Source of the DNA: an uncultured Neomegalonema sp.
GTDB lineage: Bacteria; Pseudomonadota; Alphaproteobacteria; Rhodobacterales; Rhodobacteraceae
Direction of reading: 5' to 3'
NCBI GenBank assembly: GCA_937958345.1
Contig: CALGNW010000339.1
Span: 1-9,374 of the forward strand
DNA length: 9,374 nt
The position numbers and the translations under genes are program-made. Positions 1 through 6,323 of this stretch are shown here, piece after piece (the stretch's first letter is position 1; each line of letters opens with the position of its first letter). The notes below the pieces were generated by a model. It had not been told where the DNA came from. It saw only the letters and a program-made list of their open reading frames with translations, and made no database searches.

Positions 1-812
1 GCAAATCCCTCCCACAACAATTCCTGCGTCGACAGCGCAGGCAGGGCGATCTCATCGGCTGCTGCATAAAGCGTTGTCATCAGGGGCACGTAGTCTGTAC
101 CGAACCCTGCCAACTCGAAAAACGCAGGTCCCGCCGATGAAAATGCGGTCGCCATGAAAAATCCGGCAATCACCCAAGTCAGCACAAAGCTGATGAGAAA
201 TTGCATGTGAACCCCGCGCCCGCCCGCGCCTGCGATCATCAGGCCGCCGATCATCGCCACAAACCACACGTTATAAAGCAAATTGAGTCCGGCGAGCGCG
301 ACCGGACTGCTTAACAAAGGCCCGAACCATTCATGCGGCAGGGATCCGAAATGAAGCGTCCTGTCCCAATCGCTAAACACCTGATCCCACTGAAAGGGAT
401 TGAGCACGGCAATCGCGCCCTTCAAAACCGCAAAACCGACCATAAAAAACGAAATAGAAATCAGCATGTGCAGCATGTTGAGGACGCGATCACGCGAAAG
501 GACGGTTCGAATCCATCCCACCATCGCCCGGCCCGGGCTCGGCGGTTTTTCCAGCACGATCATACGCACCAGCTTCCACCCCACGACACAGCTGAGGATA
601 ACTGCGAGCGTTACAACACTGAAATACGCAAACACGCTGACGACTTCGAAATCGGGTTTGGTTCCGGTAACCGACGAAACAGGATGCGACAGCAAAAACG
701 TGGCGATACCCAATCCGTAGAGCACCGCATAATTCTTAAACGTGCGCATTACTTCCGCGCCGAATCCCGGTGTGCGCTCTGCGACTGGCGGCAGTGCCGC
801 GTGATACGTCAT
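1..812 (-). CDS. PAP2/Aur1-like integral membrane phosphatase (C-terminus cut by window edge)
   Basis: The minus frame is open from an ATG at 812 to the left edge, giving about 270 residues without the C-terminus. Hydrophobic segments lie near residues 28-42, 56-78, 111-136, 171-194 and 204-222. Residues 150-163 (DRTLHFGSLPHEWF), the LNLLYNVWF stretch near 176 and the SSAGPAFFE stretch at 225-233 are typical of the PAP2_3 (Aur1/inositol-phosphorylceramide-synthase-like) family. These proteins act on lipid phosphates or transfer lipid head groups in the membrane. The catalytic PAP2 motifs with the active-site histidines should lie beyond the edge, so activity cannot be judged. The start is chosen because its ATGA overlaps the TGA of the upstream acyltransferase, indicating coupling. 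A second in-frame ATG 21 codons later is the alternative. The substrate is unknown; lipid or exopolysaccharide/LPS metabolism is inferred from the partner gene. Confidence 0.82.
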   Translation of the reverse strand, partial: MTYHAALPPVAERTPGFGAEVMRTFKNYAVLYGLGIATFLLSHPVSSVTGTKPDFEVVSVFAYFSVVTLAVILSCVVGWKLVRMIVLEKPPSPGRAMVGWIRTVLSRDRVLNMLHMLISISFFMVGFAVLKGAIAVLNPFQWDQVFSDWDRTLHFGSLPHEWFGPLLSSPVALAGLNLLYNVWFVAMIGGLMIAGAGGRGVHMQFLISFVLTWVIAGFFMATAFSSAGPAFFELAGFGTDYVPLMTTLYAAADEIALPALSTQELLWEGF

Positions 813-1837
813 AATACCGTCCTGCCATTCGGCGTGTCAGCGGGCGCTTCAGACTTCGGATGGGCGACGCGGGTATAAAAGACCTGCTCGACAAAACGAT
901 AGGTCAGCGCCGCCAGAACCACGCTGATCGCCAGCGTCAGACAAAATGCTGATAAAGCGGGCATTTCGGTGCGGACAAGTCGCGCAATTGGATAGTGCCA
1001 AAGGTAAATCCCGTAAGACCACAAACCCAACTTTGCCAGCGTCGCGCTGCCCAGCACCGCCGCAACGCGGTTCCCGCCCGGTTTTAGCAAACAGGCAATC
1101 AAGACTGCCGTCGCAATTTCAACGCCGATAACACTGATGCTAAAGCCCAGCGTATCACCGAAAGTGACCCCGTAGAACGACACGCCGATCACAACGATGC
1201 ACAGCGCAGACAGCAGTTCGGCCCGATCTTCCGGCTGCCAGCGGCTCACCGCCAACAAGGCCCCAAGGAACAATCCCGACGAGTGCGAGAACGGCATGTA
1301 AAAGACCGTGAACCAGTCATAACCCGAGACAGACAGTCCAAGCCGAAGCAACGTCGTGATAACAAACCCGGCGATCAGCGCAGGCAGAACGGCGCGGCGT
1401 CCTATCCAGAAGACCAGCGAAAGCAGGATATAGAACTGCATCTCGGTGGCCAGCGTCCACGTATGGATCAGCCATCCGGGCGCACGCTCCAACGCGGTTG
1501 TTATGTTTGCAACAAACAGCAAAGCAGGCAGCGTCTCGGCCCCAAGCACCGATCCGTCACCGAAAAACCATGCGATAAGGCCCACAACAACAACGACACA
1601 TGCCAAAAGCGGCCATATCCGCCGCAATCGGCGCGCCACGAACGTCCTCACATCCCCGAAACCAACCGCTCGGTCGGACTTCATTAAAATTGCAGCCGTT
1701 AGATAGCCGCTGAGGACAAAAAAGACATCAACCCCCAGAAACGCGCCCTCTAAACCCGGCAGGCGCACGTGAAACGCGACCAGCGCAATCGCTGCCAGTG
1801 CCCGAATACCATCAATTGAGAGTACGGTTTTCCCCAC
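809..1837 (-). CDS. Acyltransferase family 3 (OafA/YrhL-type) membrane O-acyltransferase
   Basis: A 342-residue multi-pass membrane protein of the acyltransferase-3 family, which O-acylates surface glycans such as LPS or exopolysaccharide across the inner membrane. The N-terminal block IDGIRALAAIALVAFH carries the conserved His23, followed by FLGVDVFFVLSGYL (33-46). An Arg-rich RRLRRIWP motif (69-76), HTWTLATEMQFY (125-136), YGIYLWHYPI (275-284) and YRFVEQ (313-318) complete the family signature. There are about ten hydrophobic segments. The length matches the short form without a fused SGNH hydrolase domain. The start is GTG at 1837: the only codons upstream before an in-frame stop are non-start codons, and an AAAGGG Shine-Dalgarno lies about 10 nt before it. 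The stop overlaps the start of the PAP2-like gene. The glycan or lipid acceptor cannot be told from sequence. No clear promoter is visible upstream. Confidence 0.92.
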   Translation of the reverse strand: MGKTVLSIDGIRALAAIALVAFHVRLPGLEGAFLGVDVFFVLSGYLTAAILMKSDRAVGFGDVRTFVARRLRRIWPLLACVVVVVGLIAWFFGDGSVLGAETLPALLFVANITTALERAPGWLIHTWTLATEMQFYILLSLVFWIGRRAVLPALIAGFVITTLLRLGLSVSGYDWFTVFYMPFSHSSGLFLGALLAVSRWQPEDRAELLSALCIVVIGVSFYGVTFGDTLGFSISVIGVEIATAVLIACLLKPGGNRVAAVLGSATLAKLGLWSYGIYLWHYPIARLVRTEMPALSAFCLTLAISVVLAALTYRFVEQVFYTRVAHPKSEAPADTPNGRTVL

Positions 1838-1921
1838 CTCAGGGTCACCCTTTCACTAGCCGCGCGAACCAGCCGCCGAGTGTCGGGGGAATCAGTTAAC
1901 AATTTACAAGGCATAACTTTG

Positions 1922-1955
1922 TGCGCGCCCGCGCAGGCCCGGCCTCCCGCGCGCA
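1922..1955. repeat. GC-rich inverted repeat in the divergent intergenic region
   Basis: Arms TGCGCGC (1922-1928) and GCGCGCA (1949-1955) are perfect inverted complements around a second small inverted repeat, AGGCC-c-GGCCT (1935-1945). No T-run follows on either strand, so a rho-independent terminator is not supported. It lies about 85 bp upstream of the acyltransferase start, in the 274-bp gap between the divergent genes. The sequence is nearly all G and C, so the pairing could arise from composition alone. Confidence 0.3.
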
Positions 1956-2039
1956 TCTAAAACGAGAAGGCAGCCAAACGAATAAAGTTCAGGGCTGAAT
2001 CCCCGCAATATGTGCAAATGTGCCTGTACACGCCACAAT

Positions 2040-2088
2040 TTTACAAGGGTTTCGCGGGCCTTTTAAATCCTTATATACCATATATAAT
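2040..2088 (+). promoter_or_regulatory. Candidate sigma-70-type promoter(s) of the XpaC-TelA cluster
   Basis: Two candidate promoters lie in an AT-rich block just upstream of the cluster. One has TTTACA at 2040-2045 (5 of 6 to TTGACA), a 17-bp spacer and TTAAAT at 2063-2068 (4 of 6 to TATAAT). The other has a perfect TATAAT at 2083-2088 but only a poor -35 (TTTTAA, 2061-2066, 16-bp spacer). Either would start transcription around 2075-2096, leaving a short leader before the GGGGGA ribosome site and the ATG at 2112. Both calls rest on pattern matching alone. Confidence 0.45.
2071..2087. repeat. Palindrome TTATATA-CCA-TATATAA over the promoter (possible operator)
   Basis: A perfect inverted repeat with 7-bp arms and a 3-bp centre. 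It overlaps the TATAAT of one candidate promoter and sits at about +1 of the other, where a repressor would block initiation. The arms are only A and T, so such symmetry arises easily by chance. I do not recognise it as the site of a known regulator. Confidence 0.35.
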
Positions 2089-2111
2089 CGGCCTGAATTT
2101 CGGGGGATACC

Positions 2112-2219
2112 ATGGGATCGTCGACCACGCGCACGCTTGCATTTGTGGCGCTCAGCTTTCTTTTACTGACGTCGTCCTGTGCAACACTATTCACGATGTC
2201 GCCTTACGGCGGCATATAG
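2112..2219 (+). CDS. Tiny predicted lipoprotein (35 aa), first gene of the cluster
   Basis: A 35-residue reading frame preceded by a strong GGGGGA ribosome site four bases before the ATG. It encodes an N-region with Arg7, a hydrophobic core (LAFVALSFLLL, 9-19) and LTSSC with Cys23 as the presumed lipidated residue. Thr at -3 is a relaxed rather than classical lipobox. Cleavage would leave a mature peptide of only 13 residues (CATLFTMSPYGGI). It ends 16 bp before the XpaC-family gene and sits just downstream of the candidate promoter, so it is probably co-expressed. Its size recalls entericidins and bacteriocin-release lipoproteins, but I see no specific similarity and assign no function. The alternative is a translated leader peptide. 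The next gene has a weak ribosome site, so translation of this frame may help load ribosomes onto it. Confidence 0.6.
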   Translation: MGSSTTRTLAFVALSFLLLTSSCATLFTMSPYGGI

Positions 2220-2235
2220 AAAGCATTGTTTTTCC

Positions 2236-3186
2236 ATGAGTAATGATGACTTTCAGCCACGCTCGGGTGTAAAATTCGGCGGCGCGCACAGTCCCGGAAA
2301 GGTCGACGCAACGATGCGCCGGGACCCGATTGCACGGCTACAATCCGCCAAGGTATTCGACAAATCCGCGCGGCGGGCGAGTTCGGGGCGAACCCGCACC
2401 TGGTTGATTATCCTGTTCACGCTTCCTCTTGTATTTGCAGGCATTGTTGAAATGCTCGACGGGAATGCGTTCGGTGCAATGCGTGATTTCGGTCTTTTCG
2501 CCCTCTTCTGCTTTGCCGCCACAACAATCCGCAGCGGACTCGCTGCCGAGGCCGAGTACGAGGCCCGCGAATTCGCGTCTGCGCCCGGAATGCCACGGAA
2601 AATCATCGGTTCGGCGTTATTGGGCGCTGGCCTGCTGCTGACCTGCTGGACCGGTTGGGGTATCGGGCTTTTACAATCTGTCGGATTCGGCGTAATGGGC
2701 GCGGCGGCATCACTGTTCGCCTTTGGTCTCGATCCGATCAAAGGCAAGGGCTACACAACATCAACCGGCGTAACCCCGCAGATGGTGGTCGAGGCCATCG
2801 CTGAGGCCGAGGAAAAAATCGATGGAATCGAACGGGCCGGATCAACGCTGAAGGACCGCCCGTTAAGGGATCGTATCAACCGCGTCTCGAAACGCGCCCG
2901 CGACATTCTCGCGAGGATTGAGCAAGACCCCTCGGATTTGCGCCGTTCCAAGAAATTTCTCGTGGTCTATCTCGACGGCGCACTGGAAGCGACGCAAAAG
3001 TATGCAAAGACTCAGGATGATCTGAGCGGCGATGCAGACGTCTACATCAAATTCCGCTCGCTGCTTGACGATATGGAACGGCAATTCGACCACCAGCATG
3101 AAAAGCTGCTGACCAATGACCGCATTGATCTCGATGTCGAGATTGATGTTCTGGCTGACCGCCTGAAGGCGGAAAGCCGCTTGTAA
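2236..3186 (+). CDS. xpaC: XpaC-family membrane protein (5-bromo-4-chloroindolyl phosphate hydrolysis family)
   Basis: A 316-residue protein. A charged cytoplasmic N-terminus (1-55) is followed by four hydrophobic segments at about 56-74, 84-103, 123-140 and 143-163. A mostly helical C-terminal domain (about 180-312) follows. The end of that domain, DLDVEIDVLADRLKAE (299-314), and the preceding KKFLVVYLDGALE stretch are the XpaC family signature. The family name comes from an X-phosphate hydrolysis phenotype in Bacillus. I see no recognisable phosphatase active site, so the enzymatic label should not be taken literally. XpaC and TelA are regularly neighbours, as in Bacillus xpaC-yaaN, and probably cooperate at the membrane. 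The ATG at 2236 was chosen over an in-frame start at 2179, because the latter overlaps the small lipoprotein gene and adds an unlikely Arg/Cys-rich leader. The ribosome site at 2236 is weak, suggesting coupling to the upstream frame. Confidence 0.85.
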   Translation: MSNDDFQPRSGVKFGGAHSPGKVDATMRRDPIARLQSAKVFDKSARRASSGRTRTWLIILFTLPLVFAGIVEMLDGNAFGAMRDFGLFALFCFAATTIRSGLAAEAEYEAREFASAPGMPRKIIGSALLGAGLLLTCWTGWGIGLLQSVGFGVMGAAASLFAFGLDPIKGKGYTTSTGVTPQMVVEAIAEAEEKIDGIERAGSTLKDRPLRDRINRVSKRARDILARIEQDPSDLRRSKKFLVVYLDGALEATQKYAKTQDDLSGDADVYIKFRSLLDDMERQFDHQHEKLLTNDRIDLDVEIDVLADRLKAESRL

Positions 3187-3241
3187 TACGACTTTGCGCT
3201 GCAACACTATGTGGAGCGCGCAACGGGGAAAACTTCTGAAG

Positions 3242-3258
3242 GGCGTGCAGGGCGCGCC
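3242..3258 (+). other. Short stem-loop just before the TelA ribosome site
   Basis: GGCGTGC (3242-3248) can pair with GCGCGCC (3252-3258) across an AGG loop: seven pairs, one of them G-U. It lies in the 87-bp xpaC-telA gap, immediately upstream of the AAAAGGGA ribosome site of telA. There is no T-run, so it is not a terminator. It may protect or process the mRNA, or it may be chance in GC-rich sequence. Confidence 0.25.
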
Positions 3259-3273
3259 GGAAAAGGGACGACA

Positions 3274-4485
3274 ATGAACACGAAAACCCTCGATTCCTTG
3301 CAGGAAAAAACCGCTATCGCTCTGCGCGAGGCTGATGAAGTCAGCAACATCGTTTTGGCCGCCCCGAAACAGGAACTGATCACGATCGAGATGGCCGATC
3401 CCGCGACCGAAGCGGAAATCCGCCGTCGCATGAACGAGGTCGACATCAAGAACACCCAGTCGATCATCAAGTTCGGGTCGCAGGCGCAGGAAAACCTGAC
3501 GGCGATTTCCGACGAAATGCTCGACGGCGTTCGCAACAAAGACGTCGGACCCGCAGGCAACTCTCTGCGCAAAATGGTCAACACTATTCGCGGGTTTGAC
3601 GTGACAGAACTTGCGCCCGGCGCGAGTCAGGGCTTTCTGGCCCGCATCTGGGGTTGGATCACGGGCCGGTCGTCAAAGGTTGCAGATTTCGTCACGCAAT
3701 ACGAAGCGGTGCGCGGACAGATCGACAAGGTTCAGGACGAACTGCTGGGCCATGAGACCAAGCTGCTGAAGGACATCAAATTCCTCGACAAGCTATACGA
3801 TTCCTCACTCGGCTTTTACGACGAACTGGCGCTTTACATCGCTGCCGGCGAGGAAAAGCTCCGCGAGCTGGACAATAACGTGATCCCGGCAAAGGTCGCC
3901 GAGGTAGAGCGTGCGCCGCAGGAAGAAGGCGTTATGCAAGCGCAAGAGCTGCGCGACCTGCGTGCCGCCCGCGACGATCTTGAACGCCGCGTTCACGATC
4001 TGAAACTGACCCGTCAGGTAACGATGCAGTCGTTGCCGTCGATCCGTCTTGTTCAGGAAAACGACAAAAGCCTCGTCAACAAGATCAACTCGACGCTCGT
4101 GAACACCGTGCCGCTGTGGCAAACCCAACTGGCGCAAGCTGTCACGATCCAGCGGTCGCGGGATGCTGCGGGCGCTGTTAAAGGCGCGACGGATCTGACG
4201 AACGAGTTACTGACGAAAAACGCCGACAACCTCCAGATGGCGAACCGCGAGGTACGCGAGCAGATGGAGCGCGGCGTTTTCGACATTGAGGCTGTGAAAA
4301 CGGCGAACTCGCGCCTGATCCAGACCATCGAAGAAAGCCTCGCCATTGCCGACGAAGGCAAAAAGAACCGCGCTCAGGCCGAGGCCGAGCTGATCAAGAT
4401 GGAAGCCGAGCTGAAAGCGACGCTATCTTCCGCCAAATCCCGAGGCGACGGAACCGGCGACAATGTCGGGACGGCGGCAGGTTAA
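3274..4485 (+). CDS. telA: TelA/KlaA-type toxic anion resistance protein
   Basis: A 403-residue, largely alpha-helical cytoplasmic protein of the TelA (toxic anion resistance) family. It has no signal peptide or membrane helix. Family marks include the central LYDSSLGFYDELALYIAAGE segment (174-193), VTMQSLPSIRLVQEND (249-264), NTVPLWQTQLAQAVTIQR (277-294) and the C-terminal helices ending in an Ala/Glu/Lys-rich coil (365-388). Members include plasmid RK2 TelA (tellurite resistance), Listeria TelA (nisin and cephalosporin tolerance) and Bacillus YaaN. The biochemical activity is unknown. Length is normal. The ATG at 3274 is chosen because AAAAGGGA precedes it at good spacing. A GTG at 3211 would add 21 Gly/Arg-rich residues and lacks a ribosome site. 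The stop codon overlaps the AAGG ribosome site of the next gene, so telA and the DUF2927 lipoprotein gene are tightly linked. Confidence 0.93.
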   Translation: MNTKTLDSLQEKTAIALREADEVSNIVLAAPKQELITIEMADPATEAEIRRRMNEVDIKNTQSIIKFGSQAQENLTAISDEMLDGVRNKDVGPAGNSLRKMVNTIRGFDVTELAPGASQGFLARIWGWITGRSSKVADFVTQYEAVRGQIDKVQDELLGHETKLLKDIKFLDKLYDSSLGFYDELALYIAAGEEKLRELDNNVIPAKVAEVERAPQEEGVMQAQELRDLRAARDDLERRVHDLKLTRQVTMQSLPSIRLVQENDKSLVNKINSTLVNTVPLWQTQLAQAVTIQRSRDAAGAVKGATDLTNELLTKNADNLQMANREVREQMERGVFDIEAVKTANSRLIQTIEESLAIADEGKKNRAQAEAELIKMEAELKATLSSAKSRGDGTGDNVGTAAG

Positions 4486-4494
4486 GGCGCGACT

Positions 4495-5439
4495 ATGCGC
4501 TTACTTTCCTATCGTGGAATCATTCTGGCCACGGCGATTGCCGTGTCCGGGTGTTCATCGTCTACGCCAAACGGTGAGAATTTGCTGACGGGGGTGGAAA
4601 CGCCTCCGGTTGCCAATCTCGAACCGGTTTGGGCAACACCGCCTTTGGGTCAGGTGCAGCGCCCCGCCCCGCGCAGGCAGCCACCGCAGCCCCGCGCATC
4701 GACATTCGCGACCGCTCCGGAACTGCGCGAACCGTTTTACTCGAACGAACAGCTGCGCCGGAACTTTATGTCGATTGCGATGCGGGCGGAAGCGGCAGAC
4801 GACGTTGACTTCTCCGGCAACATTTCAGTCGCCAAATGGTTGACGCCGTTGCGCTACCGGCTAGTTGGAGCAAACGCCGCAGATGCCCGACGTGTCGAGA
4901 TGCTGGTCCAACGCCTGCGGAAACTAACCGGCATCGACATCGCTCCGGCCTACGCGCGCGCGCCGAATATCCGACTCAGTTTCGTGCCGTTCCGCACGCG
5001 CAACAACGCCGTTTACCGGCTGGCGAGCGAGGGGTCACTTGGCCCGGCTGTTGGCGGCATGGTGACACGATGGCGGGATACCGAACGCGAAAAGTGCCTC
5101 GGACTCATCTCGGTTGACCCGCGCAGCGGTGCGATCACAAAGGCCGATATCCTGATCAAAGACGAACTTCCTCCGCGCATCCGTAACGCATGTATTGTCG
5201 AGGAACTCGTCCAAAGCCTCGGCCTGATGAATGACGACCCGATGGCGCGGCCTTCGATCTTCAACGACAGTCAGGAATACCTCGACCTGACCAGTCACGA
5301 CGAATACCTGCTGCGCATCCTCTACGACCCCCGCGTTCGCCCCGGAATGACGCTGCGTCAGATGAACCCGCTGATTCAACAGATTATCGACGAGGTTCGT
5401 CCTGCACCCCGTCCGGGACCGGCTTGGGGGCGGGCGTGA
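4495..5439 (+). CDS. DUF2927 lipoprotein with degenerate metzincin-like motif
   Basis: A 314-residue protein with a clear lipoprotein signal (hydrophobic 9-17, lipobox VSGC, Cys20). It should be exported and anchored to a membrane facing the periplasm. A Pro/Arg-rich linker (about 35-70) leads to the DUF2927 domain (about 80-300). Signature segments are CIVEELVQSLGLMND (233-247), RPSIFND (252-258), LTSHDEYLLRILYD (265-278) and VRPGM (281-285). Residues 236-246 have the exact spacing of the metzincin site HExxHxxGxxH, but the three His positions are Glu, Gln and Asn. The general Glu and the Gly remain. A helix with Asp and LY after it also recalls matrixins. An inactive protease-like fold is therefore my inference. 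Cys201 and Cys233, spaced as in the next gene, could form a disulfide. Start: ATG with AAGG seven bases upstream. No catalytic function is known for the family. Confidence 0.88.
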   Translation: MRLLSYRGIILATAIAVSGCSSSTPNGENLLTGVETPPVANLEPVWATPPLGQVQRPAPRRQPPQPRASTFATAPELREPFYSNEQLRRNFMSIAMRAEAADDVDFSGNISVAKWLTPLRYRLVGANAADARRVEMLVQRLRKLTGIDIAPAYARAPNIRLSFVPFRTRNNAVYRLASEGSLGPAVGGMVTRWRDTEREKCLGLISVDPRSGAITKADILIKDELPPRIRNACIVEELVQSLGLMNDDPMARPSIFNDSQEYLDLTSHDEYLLRILYDPRVRPGMTLRQMNPLIQQIIDEVRPAPRPGPAWGRA

Positions 5440-6308
5440 TACCGGCGCGCGCGGCTGGCTTGGCTTCTCTGCTTGCGCTTGCAGGCGGGCAAAGCCTGCC
5501 CTCCGACGCCGCGCCTCTGTCCAGCGTTGAACTGAGCAACACCTACGCCTCGATCGAACGTGCCTATCGCGAACGCGGAAAGTTCCGCAGCGAGTATGAT
5601 CCGACGGACGCGCCTGTTTCTGTGGACATTCTTGTCAAAAACTTCGCCCGTGTCGCACTGCAAAGCGAAACCCATCAGGTAGACGGAAGGGTACTCGCTA
5701 ACGGACAGCCCAAGCCGCTGGTTCGTTGGGACATGCCGCTCAATCTCTGGACTCTCGGCGTTGACGAATTCGACAAGGCACATCTGGAGCACCTATCCGA
5801 TCGCATCACACGGCTAACCGGTTTATCCGTGAATTTCACCCGCGATGTTCAACGTGCGAATATCTACATCATGGTCGCCGACGCCGAAGGTCGCCGCGAA
5901 TTGGCCGAGTTGATTGCAACCCTCGGATACGCAAATGACGCGCCGCTGGCAAAGGTTTGGCCGGAGCAGGTAAAGTTTCCCTGTGTTGCACGCGTGGCCA
6001 TTGATCCGGTTGATCATACGATGCGCTGGGCGATTATTTTGGTAAAAGATGAACTAAATGGGGCGTTTAGGCGGTCCTGTTTTAGCGAAGAGCTGATTCA
6101 GTCCCTCGGATTGTTCAATGACGGCGCGAATATTCGTCCCTCGATTTTCAATGACGACGCAGAGTTCATTGAACTGACGCGCCACGATGAATACTTATTG
6201 CACATACTGTACGACCAGCGCCTCCGGCCCGGTATGACACCGGAAGAGGCGCAGCCGGTCGTACGAGAAATTGCGACCAAGCTGTTGGCAGATGCCAAGA
6301 CTTTTTAA
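5436..6308 (+). CDS. Second DUF2927 protein, secreted (paralogue of the upstream gene)
   Basis: A 290-residue DUF2927 protein and divergent paralogue of its neighbour. The start is GTG at 5436, whose GTGA overlaps the upstream TGA and which has a G-run five bases before it. The alternative TTG at 5424 lies inside that G-run. The N-terminus (about 5-18 hydrophobic, ending near SDA-A) looks like a cleavable signal peptide without a lipobox Cys, so the product is probably soluble in the periplasm. The domain repeats the neighbour's marks: CFSEELIQSLGLFND (215-229), RPSIFND (234-240), LTRHDEYLLHILYD (247-260) and LRPGM (263-267). It has the same His-less metzincin-spaced motif (218-228). Cys183 and Cys215 are spaced 32 residues apart, exactly as in the first copy. 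Overall identity outside these blocks is low, so the duplication is old. A hetero-oligomer of the two is plausible but unproven. Confidence 0.87.
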   Translation: MIPARAAGLASLLALAGGQSLPSDAAPLSSVELSNTYASIERAYRERGKFRSEYDPTDAPVSVDILVKNFARVALQSETHQVDGRVLANGQPKPLVRWDMPLNLWTLGVDEFDKAHLEHLSDRITRLTGLSVNFTRDVQRANIYIMVADAEGRRELAELIATLGYANDAPLAKVWPEQVKFPCVARVAIDPVDHTMRWAIILVKDELNGAFRRSCFSEELIQSLGLFNDGANIRPSIFNDDAEFIELTRHDEYLLHILYDQRLRPGMTPEEAQPVVREIATKLLADAKTF

Positions 6309-6323
6309 GAGAGGGATACAGCG

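Noticed and set aside
333..878. Plus-strand open frame of 181 codons near the left end
   Set aside because: It lies opposite the PAP2-like gene and the acyltransferase 3' end. Its product is low-complexity and highly charged, while the minus frame gives a coherent membrane protein.
2010..2023. Two ATGTGC units 8 bp apart upstream of the candidate -35
   Set aside because: The units are short, the spacing is not a helical turn and no known regulator site is recognised. Chance is the simpler explanation.
2012..2239. 75-codon plus frame across the promoter region
   Set aside because: It starts at a GTG without a ribosome site, reads through the AT-rich promoter block and overlaps the small lipoprotein frame. 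It shows no protein features.
2180..3210. 11-bp direct repeat TGCAACACTAT at 2180-2190 and 3200-3210
   Set aside because: Several repeats of this length are expected by chance in a window this size, and the flanking bases do not match, so it is not evidence for a mobile element or shared control site.
3211..3273. N-terminal extension of TelA from a GTG at 3211
   Set aside because: It has no ribosome site and the added residues are Gly/Arg-rich filler. The ATG at 3274 has AAAAGGGA at proper spacing and begins the family's usual N-terminus.
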